Shown: piece after piece, positions 10,320 to 20,399 of the stretch
Position numbering within the stretch: the stretch's first letter is position 1
Layout of the letters: each line of letters starts with the position of its first letter
Assembly (NCBI RefSeq): GCF_030269925.1
Contig: NC_085109.1
Location: 2,852,001-2,916,000, forward strand
Direction of reading: 5' to 3'
Origin: Bombyx mori
Lineage: Eukaryota > Arthropoda > Insecta > Lepidoptera > Bombycidae
Length of the DNA: 64,000 bases
Position numbers and translations under genes: made by a program
The notes under the pieces: model-generated
The model's input: the letters and a program-made list of their open reading frames with translations, nothing else
Database searches by the model: none
Told to the model about the DNA's origin: nothing

Positions 10320-11310
10320 CATAAATTAAGTATCAATTGGATCATTGTGAGTGTTGGGTTATTGTATTTCACAATTTAATTTATGTGCGATCTTTTAACT
10401 GTATTTTTTTTTAATAATAATAATAATATCACTAAAACACATGTTTATTTGATCTATCAATCAAATAGGTTCGAAAAAAAAAACAAATAATAATGATTAA
10501 TTTTATTTTGAATAAGTCCATGAAGAAATCCATACTTATTGACCATTCGTTGTTATTTTTTCACTATATTTAGGTTTTTTTTTTGTTTATATTTTTTTCC
10601 AGATATGTGCTGTTTTTCATTGGAATCAATGCCCAGTTTCATGTAAATCTTGAATAATTAATTATTATAGCACTTGCAAGCATATATTCTGCAAAATCTT
10701 AGTTTTTATGTGACACTGTTTTTTGTACTAATTTTAAGTGTCATATTTGAGACGTTCATATTCAAAATCTGTAAAATAAAACAGTGTCATTGCTTAAAAT
10801 AGCTTGGCTATAAGCTCAAATTATTGTAAACAAAAAATCATTTGGCTCTGACGCCAAGAACATAATAAAAACAAATGAGTTACGAGAGCCACTCGAGTGA
10901 CATTTGACGAGGGACGTTTTTGTGTAAGCACGTGCAGTATAAAAAAAATGTACTGGAACATGTGGCGGTTTGCCTTTTATTTTATCACGTAGGTTAGTTT
11001 GTTTAATAAATATATAATATTACATCCAGCAAGCGTTTTTTTTTTATCGAAAAATTAAAGTTAAATTTGACTACCCCGTATTATTTTTATTAGAACTGTT
11101 AGGTGTAGTATTAGACATTACATAAAGAAATCTATCTTCTTGATAAATCCAATTGGAATTCTACAAAATTCATATTAGATTTAGAGAAAATCAGGTTTTT
11201 CTAGACCTAGATCTCGGTTTTACTCGGACTGCTGATTCACCCAATTCCGGTGCAACAGTTGGCGTCAATTGTCATTTTGACAATTTTACTGTCTAAAGGA
11301 CATTTATGTC
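10320..11310. other. Gene-free AT-rich stretch with a small hairpin
   Basis: No exon recognised. At 10711-10790 the ends TGACACTGTTTT and AAAACAGTGTCA form an inverted repeat around an AT-rich centre; this may be a tiny MITE. Confidence 0.4.
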
Positions 11311-11393
11311 TGAAGAAACCATAGGAAGAAACACTAAATAGACAAAATAAAACAAATCACAGAAGTTCACTCCTCGCGTTCCCGCCAAAAAGT
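11311..11393 (-). repeat. Repeat family A, head fragment
   Basis: About 80 bp identical in layout to the head at 11755-11835 (AACACTAAATAGACAAAATA ... CGCGTTCCCGCCAAAAAG). It is followed by a sequence, GGTGAGCATCTT, that recurs after the complete copy next door, so the two copies sit in tandem or share a long flanking duplication. Confidence 0.55.
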
Positions 11394-11410
11394 CTTGGTG
11401 AGCATCTTTT

Positions 11411-11845
11411 TTTTTTTTTTTAAGAGATTTTATGACCTGGTAACTGAGACCTTTAAGTCATGTCTTATTTTACTTTATATTCTTAATTTTATGAAAAATG
11501 ATAATATGGAGTGAAATGAAATGAAGATGATTAATTTGAAACATTAATCAACTGGCATGAAATTTAATGAAATGAGATGATATGGGATGAAATATAATCG
11601 CAGTAAAATGGTGGTCATTTACTGAGATTTTTTCAGTGGACTTTTTGGACGAACCCGAGAAGTTACGTCCAGCAGCTTTGTTTCATTTTCCCACATTTGT
11701 GCACTTTCACAGATATTAAACAGTTAATAAACCACCGTTATTACACATTTAAACCTGAAGAAACACTAAATAGACAAAATAAAACAAATCACACAACTTC
11801 ACTCCTCGCGTTCCCGCCAAAAAGTCCTGGTGAGCATCTTTGTCA
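11411..11845 (-). repeat. Repeat family A, copy 2 (complete)
   Basis: The most complete copy, about 430 bp. On the - strand it runs from CTTTTTGGCGGGAACGCG to a run of about 15 A (plus-strand T at 11406-11422). The tail-proximal half is rich in GAAATGA-type short repeats. No protein, tRNA or 5S signature was recognised. Confidence 0.65.
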
Positions 11846-11980
11846 TGCCAAGCCATAGATTATACATTTAACTATAATACTAGGCTGCACTAAAAGTATC
11901 GGGAATGGAATATTTCCACTGTTCCTGTCATATTAAAATCTTTTTAATTGAAAACTCCTTGGTTTTAAAAATCGAATACC

Positions 11981-13482
11981 GGTAAAATGGGGCGATTAGG
12001 GACAAATTCCAACTTTATGACCAATTTTAAGGTAGTTGTTGATGTATATAATACTATATCAGGATCAAAATGATTGAGTCTTGGGGGCATCTTTGTTATC
12101 CAATTTAAAACTAAGCAACTAGCATTCCAGTTTAAGTAAAAAAAGCAAAAATAAGTGTAATCCCTATTTACCCGGATATTGCGGTTAATTGGGACGAAAT
12201 AAGAAATTTGCTAGGGTTGGTACTACTTGGTTTTAATTTATTTATTTATTTAGTTGCACCAACAAAGTGATATATGAGTCGTCTATTATCAAAGGTGGCA
12301 ATCTGTGCATTTGGACAAAAAAAAATTATTGATATGTCAGTACAGATTGATTTGAATATAATCGTCTCCTTCAAAGAATACGGTTCAAAACCTGCATTAA
12401 ATAAAGGTTAATAGTTAACCTGTTATTTATCTAAGATGTCGTTCCGAAGAGTTTTGTGACTGCCAACGGAATACAAAGTCAATAATTCGTTTTTCTGATA
12501 TACCAATCATTGTCCAAAAGTCAGATTGCCGGCTTTGATAATAGTTGACTCATATATAGATATAACTAAAACTTGATTACATTTATTTACTTATTAATTT
12601 ATATTTACTTGGGAAATGATCCGCGACAGACTTTTCGTGTACGTTGTGAGACAATTAAAAAAAACATCTATTTCAACACTTAAAATTAGTTCAACGCAAT
12701 CGAACAACTCCGAATGAACTTTGACGGAGATCACGCTACCGTGGACATTATTGTTGTCCCAAAGGATTCTGTATATGGGAGAGTAAGCACCTAAATTTGA
12801 ACGAGTGGGCTTATCTAAAAATAGAAAACAATACGTAACTGATAATATAAATATTTACCAAACAATAAAATAACACATTGATAATTTTAAATAAAAGTTC
12901 TAGACAAAAACATCATGAATAAGCCAAATTTTTACCACCAAATTAAAAAAAAAATTGTTATAACTACATAGACAACCCTACAAACCTGTACCTATTTATA
13001 CTTAGGTCGTTTCCATTTCACGTACTCTCATTCCAATTGACCCCTTTTTCGTTGTTATTTGTACCTAAGACGTCTCTAATATCCCCAAAACAACAGATTT
13101 TTACATGTATTTTTATTTTATCACATACATTAAAACCAATAACAACTGAGACTTACCTTTAATATATATGATGGTTCAAACACTAAATAACGTTTATAAA
13201 TCACAGTCGTCTTCTATTATTATCAAATAAATAAAAGAGAGCAAAGTTTCTAGCACTAAAATAATTACCACCACAGAACGTTAATTTGAAACGCGATTTT
13301 TTATAAGTTAGCAGCTATTATCATGCATATTCAGAGTCGTTTTGTAAACTTTCAACATTCTACTATTAAACTACAAAAAATGGAAGATTTTGCAACGAAT
13401 ATGAAACTAATATTGAGCGTCGAAAGATTTTCCCGGTTTTTTCCCGATTCGCCTCTCAATCCCTAATCGCCCCATTTTACGG
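11981..13482. mobile_element. Nested inverted-repeat element (GTAAAATGGGGCG ends), non-autonomous
   Basis: The left end GGTAAAATGGGGCGATTAGG and the complement of the right end (CCGTAAAATGGGGCGATTAG) are inverted repeats of about 22 bp. TACC flanks both sides (11977-11980 and 13483-13486), a possible 4-bp target duplication. It sits inside the 5' part of a mariner and contains a MITE (12276-12551). About 1.5 kb, AT-rich, with no long open frame, so it would depend on a transposase elsewhere. I cannot name its superfamily. Confidence 0.7.
12276..12551. mobile_element. MITE, GAGTCGTCTATTATCAAAG family, copy 2
   Basis: 276 bp, same ends and interior as 2635-2915, flanked by ATAT on both sides (12272-12275, 12552-12555). 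With the ATTT flanks of copy 1 this supports a 4-bp AT-rich target duplication. It is the innermost element of a three-level nest. Confidence 0.75.
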
Positions 13483-13557
13483 TACCATTTATTTATTTAA
13501 AAAAAGAATCTCGGTCTTGTCACGAGGTTTTGTCAAACTTGTTTAGTCGTTGAGAAA

Positions 13558-14610
13558 ATGGAATTGACTCGAGAAAATTCAAGAGCGATGATTTATTATG
13601 ACTTTCGAAGTGGTTTAACACAAAAACAGTGTGTTGACCGGATGATTTCTGCATCTGGTGATGAAGCCCCATCCAAAACCACAATTTATCACTGGTTTGC
13701 TGAGTTTCAACGTGGACGTGTCAAGCTCAGTGATGATCCCCGTCAAGGTCGTCCAAAAACTGCAGTCACCCAAGAAAACGTTGATGCTGTGCGTAAGCTG
13801 ATTGAGGAAAATCGACATGTGACATACCGCGAAATTCAGGCAACTTTAGACATTGGCATGAGTCAAATACAAATAATCTTGCATGAACAATTAGGTGTAA
13901 AAAAGTTGTTTTCCCGATGGATACCGTATTCGCTCTGTGAAGAGCGAAAAGCGGCTCGCGTTACTTGGTGCGTCAGAACTCTCGAAAGATTCCACACAGG
14001 ATCCACAAATGCTGTATACAACATTGTATCAGGTGACGAATCCTGGATATACGCGTACGAACCCGAAACAAAAAACCAGTCACGAGTTTGGGTGTTCGAA
14101 AATGAGTTAAAGACAACAAAAATTGTTCGTTCACGGAGTGTTGCAAAAAAATTGTGGCCACTTTGTGTCCAAAAAACCGGCCATGTTACGACTATTCCTC
14201 TTGAGGGACAAATAACGGTTAATGCAGAATGGTATGCTAGCATTTGTTTGCCATAGGTCGTTTCTGAACTCCGTAAAGAGAACTGCAACCGCCGCATCAT
14301 CCTCCATCACGACAATGCGAGTTCTCACACCGCGCACAGAACAAAAGAGTTTTTAGAGCAAGAAAACATAGAATTATTAGACCATCCGCCGTACAGCCCC
14401 GACCTAAGCCCTAATGATTTCTATATTTTCCCTAAAATAAAGAATAAATTGCGTGGACAGAGATTTTCATCACCTGAAGAAGCTGTGGACGCCTACAAAA
14501 CGGCCATTTTGGAGACCCCAACTTCCGAATGGAATGGTTGCATCAATTATTGGTTCCATCGTATGGAAAAATGTGTCAAATTTCGCGGAGAATACTTCAA
14601 AAAGCAATAA
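13558..14610 (+). pseudogene. Mariner (DD34D) transposase with one premature stop
   Basis: A frame of 350 codons, typical mariner length, from MELTRENS to YFKKQ-stop, interrupted only by TAG at 14254-14256 after ICLP. The N-terminus has two helix-turn-helix regions (SKTTIYHWFAEFQRGR; YREIQATLDIGMSQIQIIL). Catalytic Asp residues are in SGDESWIYAY, LHHDNASSHT and YSPDLSPNDF; I count 34 residues between the second and third, the DD34D signature. The stop removes the last two catalytic residues, so the protein is dead unless read through. Otherwise hardly decayed, implying recent activity. Confidence 0.9.
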
Positions 14611-14696
14611 ATACATTTTTACATAGTAATGTTGTATCACTTCGTTAATTCCCGAAATTTTCAGTGCCGCCCTCGTATACATAAACTATGTATAGA

Positions 14697-14970
14697 CTTT
14701 TTGGCGGTAATTCAAGAAGCAAAGTTGTGTGAATTCTTTTACTTTGTTAATGTAGTGTTTATTCAGTCCTAAATGTGTGTTAATGGTTGTTTATTAACTG
14801 TTTAATATCTGCAAAAATGCATAAATTGAGAAAATGAACAAGATATCTGGACAAAGTTTCGCAATAAATAACCACTACGTTTTTGAGACTGTTTTTTAAT
14901 CCCATACCATTTCGTTTGATTTAAGTTCACTCCTATTGATTAATGTTCCAAATTAATCAACTTCATGGTA
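14697..14970 (-). repeat. Repeat family A, divergent copy
   Basis: Starts CTTTTTGGCGGTAATTCAAG and follows the family order (GTGTTTATTCAG, TTATTAACTGTTTAATATCTG, AATGAACAAG..., ATTGATTAATGTTCCAAATT). Here the head-to-tail reading direction is along the + strand. Much more diverged than the other copies. Confidence 0.5.
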
Positions 14971-14989
14971 GTTTCCCAATTACAGAGCA

Positions 14990-15540
14990 TAATACGACTC
15001 AGTGGCACACAATGCCGAATTATGCTGAAGCTTAATTGGAACGTGAATTAGTTTTCAAATGCATCAGCAGAGTGCGCTGTTGTTCAGTGTTGAAAAAAAA
15101 ATATTTACGGAGCTAGCAACCTCATTAATGTATAAATAATGTGGTAAACAATAATAATTGGTTGAAAACTATTTACGGTTATTTTAAGTAATTTGGATTT
15201 CGATTATTTCATTAACATTTTTTTTCGTTTTGAGTATTTTTTAAATGAGTTCTAAGAAAATGATGTGTATACTTTTTAATTGAATCATCTTATCCAGATG
15301 ACAGTGATGACGATAATTTATCGAGTGCTCCGAGTTTAAATCAATCAATTATTTCATTATCAAGTGATATATTTATTGAAAATATTTATGATAATGAAAC
15401 AGATGAGTTATTTGAGCCATTAATAAAATCTCTGATGACAGGCAGTACTTTTGAGAGTGCTCGATTGTGCGAAGCGTTGCTGTAGTTGGAACATTCAACG
15501 TTGAGCATTATGCCGCATAATGCGCTCTAGTGCTGTTATT
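14990..15540. mobile_element. Possible DNA-transposon remnant with acidic coding fragment
   Basis: Imperfect inverted ends: AATGCCGAATTATGCTGAAG near 15011 against the complement of TTGAGCATTATGCCGCATAA near 15511. Inside, a frame ending at 15485 encodes PDDSDDDNLSSAPSLN and ESARLCEALL-stop, preceded at 15245 by a short MSSKKMM frame. The layout looks like a deleted transposon keeping part of an N-terminal exon, but I do not recognise the protein. Confidence 0.3.
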
Positions 15541-15582
15541 GGAAAACTATCCATGATACCTAGGGATGAAAGGCTGTTGGTT

Positions 15583-15791
15583 TAAACGAAATTTTTGCAA
15601 CCTTACACGAGAGCCATTTTATGTTTAAAATTTGAAAAAAAATATCATAAAGAAACCTCTTCAGCTATTTGAATGTGGTAAACTTAATTGAAGCTCAATT
15701 AAAAACATCGATATGTTGATATGATACAAAATAAAATGCACCTTTAATTATAAAGATAAATGTCGCGTATTAATTGAAATGTCGCTTAAAC
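15583..15791. mobile_element. MITE-like family C, copy 1
   Basis: Begins GGTTTAAACGAAATTTTTGC and ends AATTGAAATGTCGCTTAAAC; the ends are imperfect inverted repeats (GTTTAAGCGACATTTC). Interior blocks CTTCAGCTATTT and TTAATTGAA are shared with the copy at 19907-20079. Non-coding. Confidence 0.55.
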
Positions 15792-16101
15792 TAAATAGCT
15801 ACTCACCACCCGATATAGAGCGAAATGAATTACTTTATATTATTTTTATAAAACAGAATATGCAAAAGATTAGGTTAAATGACTTTAAAATGATTAAGTT
15901 AATCCCTTCGCCTTTCTAGTGAAAAAAATATAACTACCACTACATATGCAGGTACTTTACTAAACTTCAAGTGTCAAATTACGTCAAGTTATCATTTTCG
16001 GGTTGGGACTTTTAAAACTTGTAGTTATTAATTTAATGAAATAATTATACTACTTTGGTTATTTTGTTATTAATTGTTAATCCGAATAATAAAACTTCAA
16101 T

Positions 16102-16104
16102 ATG
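16102..16104 (+). CDS. cpb: cpb exon 1, coding part (ATG only)
   Basis: The initiator ATG is directly followed by GTAAGT, so only the start codon is in exon 1 and the second residue comes from exon 2 (AGT GAC CAA CAA = SDQQ). This matches the MSDQQ start of animal CapZ beta. Confidence 0.85.
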
Positions 16105-19100
16105 GTAAGTTGTCTTTCCAGTTTCAGTGACCTGGCATACATCATAACAAGCTATTTGTTGTGATGACTAATGCAAGGAAATTAAGAAGTATTTATACTA
16201 AAATCGTGCATATATATTTTGTTACAGAGTGACCAACAAATGGATTGTGCACTGGACTTGATGCGGAGGCTGCCCCCTCAGCAGATCGAAAAGAATTTAA
16301 CAGATTTGATAGATCTCGTTCCGAGTATGTGTGACGACCTATTATCATCAGTAGATCAGCCTCTAAAGATTGCTCAGGATCGTAGCAACGGGAAAGACTA
16401 TTTATTATGCGATTACAATCGCGACGGTGACTCCTATAGGTCTCCTTGGTCGAATACTTACGACCCACCATTAGATGATGGCTCCATGCCCTCTGAACGC
16501 TTGAGAAAACTAGAAATAGATGCCAACCTCGCCTTTGATCAATATCGAGAGATGTACTTTGAAGGTGGCGTTAGCTCAGTCTACCTTTGGGATATGGATC
16601 ATGGCTTTGCAGGTGAGCACTCTTAATTTAGTCTCTGTAAATTAAAGACATGTATTAGAACAGTAAATTCCAGGGTGGCTGTGCATTACAGAAAAGTAAT
16701 AATAGTATTTTTATTACTTTAGGGGGCAACTAAAGAAGACTAGTAGAACAGAAACTAGCAATTTTTAGTTCTTTTATATTAATCTGTTTGTTTGTTGAAG
16801 CACTTCTCTGGAATTTCTGAATGGATTTTCACTTTGCTTTCATATAGACAGATATTAATTTAGAGATCAATAAAGAGTTTCATAAAATTTAATTTTGCTA
16901 GAAAGTTATTGTTAATTTTAAATACTTTTATTATTTACTTTTATACTCTTTGATCTTAAAAGTTCTATAACAAATATCATTAACAATATGAAAGTAACTG
17001 TCTATATGTTATGTTTTCATCTCTAAACCAGTATGCCAATTTTTACAAAATTCTGTGGAAATAGTTTGAGCTCTAAGAATAAATATAAGCTATCTTTCAT
17101 TTCACCACTGGGTATGGATCTCTATAAAGTGTAAAAACTACTTTTAAATAAAGAGTAAATAATATTAATTTGGTAATATTTTTATACTTTTAGTTAAATA
17201 ATCTCTCACATAAAACATTAATCTTCATGTTTAATTGCATCATCTTTTTCATTCATTATTTTCATTGACACTCTATTTTAATTCTTTGAAATGATTAATG
17301 AAATATTAGTGTATATAATAGTATTTTATAGTATAAAATACTCATCTATACACTAATATTTCATTATTTAGTCCACCTTTAAATATTTAAAAATAATAAT
17401 TACAAATACAAAAATAAACAAAACAATTTCAGGAGTAATATTAATCAAGAAAGCTGGAGATGGTTCCCAAAAGATCAAAGGATGCTGGGATTCAATCCAC
17501 GTAGTGGAGGTGATCGAGAAGAGTTCAGGACGCAATGCTCACTACAAGTTGACCTCGACTGCAATGTTGTGGCTTCAGACTAATAAAGAAAGCAGCGGCA
17601 CGATGAACCTTGGAGGCAGTTTGACTAGACAGGTAAATTTAGTTTTATTTTATATGCACAAAGCTTAATAATATTGTGCAGGAGTTCTATTTTTATATTT
17701 ATGCAACAACAACAATGCAATTGCAGCCTCACAATTGCATTCTGGTACTGCATCCCCAAATCTTAATAAAATTATAATGCCATCATCATCACTATCATTC
17801 TCTTGCCCTACTCCCAGTGACCTGGGGTCGGCGCAACATGTTTTCTCCTTCCATACTCCTCTATCATAAACTATTTCTTCTTTACTCCCCTCTTACACAT
17901 AATATCATCTTTCACTCAATCCATCCAATTTTTTTAGGTCTATCTCTCCCTCTAAAGCCTTGCACATTCACAGTTAAAACTCTTAACAATCTCATTGTCA
18001 TTTCGTCTTATTACATGTCCATATCATTCCAAATACACACTTCTTAACTTCTCTGTCCCATGTGCCTCTTTCAGACTTTCTGTATTCTATCCATTTACTC
18101 TAAAATTATAATATCGTATTTTTAATATTATAGATTATCTTTTGAATTTCAGGCAGAACAAGACTCGACAGTAAGTGATGTGACTCCGCACATTGCAAAT
18201 ATTGGGCGCATGGTGGAAGACATGGAAAATAAGATCAGAAACACACTTAACGACATTTATTTTGGTATCAATTTTTCCTTTTAAATTACTTTATATTTAA
18301 CAGACAAGTTATTGCCACTTTCAAATTTAAAAGACAAGTTATTGCCACTTTCAAATTTAAAATTCATTCTTCGTTGCACTATTTCCCTATTGCACTATTT
18401 CTATGTCATTACTTCTCGTAAGATTTTTCTCCACCTGTTTCTTTTTCTGGTGGTGTGGAGGGCGTTGTGAAATGTCGGACCATGGGCAGGGCGGATCTGG
18501 TCGGCCCAACTTATTGAGCCTTTCGAGGTTGCTTCCATTCTTCTTTACACTGTGACCGAAGTAGTCAAGGACTCTGCGAAGACTGCGACTCTTTGAAGTC
18601 GTTGTGGCCTAAAGGATAAGACGTCCGGTGCATTCATATCTAGCGATGCACCGATGCTTGAATCCCGCAGGCGGTTACCAATTTTTCTAATTAAATATGT
18701 ACTTACAAATATTCACGATCGACTTCCACGGTGAAAGAATAACATCGTGTAATAAAAACCAAATCCGCAAAAATATAATTTGCGTAATTACTGGTGGTAG
18801 GACCTCATGTATGTCCGCACGGGTAGGTAGCACCACCCGCCTATTTCTGCCGTGAAGCAGTAATGCGTTTCGGCTTGAAGAGTGGGGCAGCCGTTGTAGC
18901 TATACTGAGACCTTAGAACTTATATCTCAAGGTGGGTGGCGCATTTACGTTGTAAATGTCTATGGGATCCAGTAACCACTTAACACCAGGTGGGCTGTGA
19001 GCTTGTCCACCCATCTAAGCAATAAATAAAAAAAGACACTGAAGGTGATGATTTTGTTTTGTAGGTAAAACAAAAGATATAGTGAGCGGGCTGAGGTCAG

Positions 19101-19192
19101 TGATCCCGGCGGACGTGGCGCGCCGCACCGCCGCGCTGCAGCACGACCTCGCGCTCGCCCTGCAGCGCCGCCACGTGCAGCGCGACGACTGA
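16102..19192 (+). CDS. cpb: F-actin capping protein subunit beta
   Basis: Five coding exons, 16102-16104, 16228-16612, 17433-17632, 18153-18264 and 19065-19192, give 275 aa, close to the 272-277 of other animals. The protein is the beta half of the CapZ heterodimer, which caps the barbed ends of actin filaments in the cytoplasm. Conserved blocks in order: [147 protein letters not shown]. The last about 35 residues ([15 protein letters not shown]..., the actin-binding tentacle) are less conserved and GC-rich. The start codon forms a 3-nt coding part of exon 1, directly followed by the donor. Nothing is broken. Confidence 0.96.
16228..16612 (+). CDS. cpb: cpb exon 2
   Basis: 385 nt after TTGTTACAG, leaving in phase 1 at GTGAGC. 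Encodes residues 2-129, including the [16 protein letters not shown] core. Confidence 0.95.
17296..17366 (+). repeat. 71-nt near-perfect palindrome in cpb intron 2
   Basis: Arms 17296-17330 and 17332-17366 pair at 32 of 35 positions around a single central base, in an otherwise ordinary AT-rich intron. The transcript could fold into one long hairpin. It may be a minimal MITE or an AT-rich inverted duplication; a small-RNA precursor is conceivable. Confidence 0.85.
17433..17632 (+). CDS. cpb: cpb exon 3
   Basis: 200 nt between TTTCAG and GTAAAT, phase 1 in and phase 0 out. Encodes [10 protein letters not shown] through GGSLTRQ. Confidence 0.95.
17795..18090 (-). repeat. Interspersed repeat fragment in cpb intron 3
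   Basis: A C/T-rich stretch starting CCAGTGACCTGGGGTCGGCGC, of a type I associate with antisense LINE remnants in silkworm introns. No frame or boundary could be fixed, so this is tentative. Confidence 0.35.
18153..18264 (+). CDS. cpb: cpb exon 4
   Basis: 112 nt between TTTCAG and GTATCA, phase 0 in and phase 1 out. Encodes [18 protein letters not shown] through NDIYF. Confidence 0.95.
18421..18590 (-). repeat. RTE-type LINE fragment in cpb intron 4
   Basis: On the - strand the sequence reads [18 protein letters not shown], like the C-terminal end of RTE-clade retrotransposon proteins; related fragments are at 29275-29475 and 63650-63785. It is broken by frameshifts and directly abuts a Bm1 SINE. 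Confidence 0.5.
18594..19033 (+). mobile_element. Bm1 SINE, full length, in cpb intron 4
   Basis: Complete sense copy. The tRNA-derived head GTCGTTGTGGCCTAAAGGAT has an A-box-like start and a B-box-like GCTTGAATCCC, followed by the Bm1 body and an A-rich tail (AATAAATAAAAAAA). It ends 31 bp before exon 5, so it supplies sequence close to the branch-point region. Confidence 0.85.
19065..19192 (+). CDS. cpb: cpb exon 5 (terminal coding exon)
   Basis: Begins after TTTTGTAG in phase 1 (GGT = Gly) and ends with TGA at 19190-19192. Encodes [11 protein letters not shown] and the C-terminal tentacle. Strikingly GC-rich compared with the other exons. Confidence 0.93.
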
Positions 19193-19763
19193 GAGCGCCG
19201 CCCCCGCCCCCCGCTCGGCACACGTGAGTGCGGACACCGACCACAGACTCTAGAACGAACAGACTTACAATTTAACCTAAAAAAGCAACCCCAATTAAAA
19301 CGTCTAGAATTAAAATTATTATCCCAACTACAATTATTAATAAATCAAAAATATAAATTACTATCTATATAAATTAATTTATTTATAAATTGACTTCTAA
19401 AACCAATACATTTATTCTGCCAAAATAGTTTATAAATTAAATATATAAATCAATCATAAATTCAACATAATTCAATATAATTGCAATATAATTGCAATGT
19501 TTAATCCTTTCGTACTAAAATATTATAAATATTAAAAGATAGAAACCAACTTGGTCCACCTGATGGTTGTCTGGAAGAGATCGCTCTTAGCGATAAGACC
19601 GCCTATTGTACTTTTTTATTTATCTAATGTTTCGCATTGTTTAATTTTTTTTTTGTGTACTATATAGAATACTCTCTCTCTTTCTCTCTTCCAATTTTTC
19701 GATATTCAAATTTTCTTGCGAAGGCGCAGTCGATTGAGATATCGGCCTCAAGGGTATAAGTTC
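19193..19763 (+). other. cpb 3' untranslated / downstream region
   Basis: AT-rich after the first 60 bases. A possible poly(A) signal AATAAA is at 19339-19344 and another at 21088-21093; which is used cannot be told from sequence. Confidence 0.4.
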
Positions 19764-19850
19764 CGACGACCACTGCATTACTGTATCACGGTAGAAATAG
19801 GCAGGGTGGTACCTACCCGTGCGGGCCCACAAGGCCTACCGTCAGTAAAA
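19764..19850 (-). mobile_element. Bm1 SINE fragment
   Basis: Internal part of Bm1 antisense, with GCATTACTGTATCACGGTAG and GGTACCTACCCGTGCGGGC. About 85 bp. Confidence 0.6.
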
Positions 19851-19906
19851 CTGTCACTTGTCACAATTTGACAACAATTACACATATCGAGGGGTGAAAG
19901 GTCATT

Positions 19907-20079
19907 TGGTTGAAGCGACATTTTTGCAACTGTACAGGAAGCTAATAAGGCTTAAAAAAAAAAAAATAAAAAAAAAAACTTCAGCTATTTCAATGGCGTT
20001 CGAATTCTTCTTAATTGAAATTTGATTAAAAATATCGTCTTTTGATGCTAATAATGGAAATTCGAAATGTCGCTTAAAC
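19907..20079. mobile_element. MITE-like family C, copy 2
   Basis: Begins GGTTGAAGCGACATTTTTGC and ends AAATGTCGCTTAAAC, the same arrangement as 15583-15791, with a poly-A expansion in the middle. The inverted ends are clearer in this copy. Confidence 0.55.
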
Positions 20080-20399
20080 CTTTATATACATATGTTATAA
20101 TAGTCTTGCAACCCTCGATATATTTTTTTTGTTTAAATTTCAACTTTAATGATAAATTAATTGATTAAAATTATTTATAAAATTACATTACGCACTATGA
20201 ACACACAATATTATATGGGAATAACCGCAATTTTTCTGCTTATTTTTTATGTATAATATGTAAAATAATACATGACATACAGCCCGTAGTTGAGATGTTT
20301 CATTGTTAAATTACTGTCCTTTTTGTACTGACTTCTAGTGTCATAATACGGTTTCGCAAAACAGGAAACTTTGTAGGAACGTATCTACCGTGTAATTTT

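Larger units (their letters stand above)
11880..14675 (+). mobile_element. DD34D mariner transposon containing a nested element
   Basis: The left end CTAGGCTGCACTAAAAGTAT and the complement of the right end (CGAGGGCGGCACTGAAAATT) align as inverted repeats of about 30 bp. TA flanks both ends (11878-11879 and 14676-14677). The transposase gene lies at 13558-14610. The region before it is split by another inverted-repeat element (about 11981-13482), so the original mariner was about 1.3 kb, typical for the family. Confidence 0.85.

Noticed and set aside
13863..14337. Three - strand open frames of 62-145 codons
   Set aside because: They lie opposite the mariner transposase and have no similarity of their own.
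16193..16471. - strand frame [19 protein letters not shown]
   Set aside because: Antisense of cpb exon 2.
18960..19244. 94-codon Ala/Arg-rich - strand frame
   Set aside because: Opposite strand of the GC-rich cpb exon 5 plus a SINE; composition explains it.
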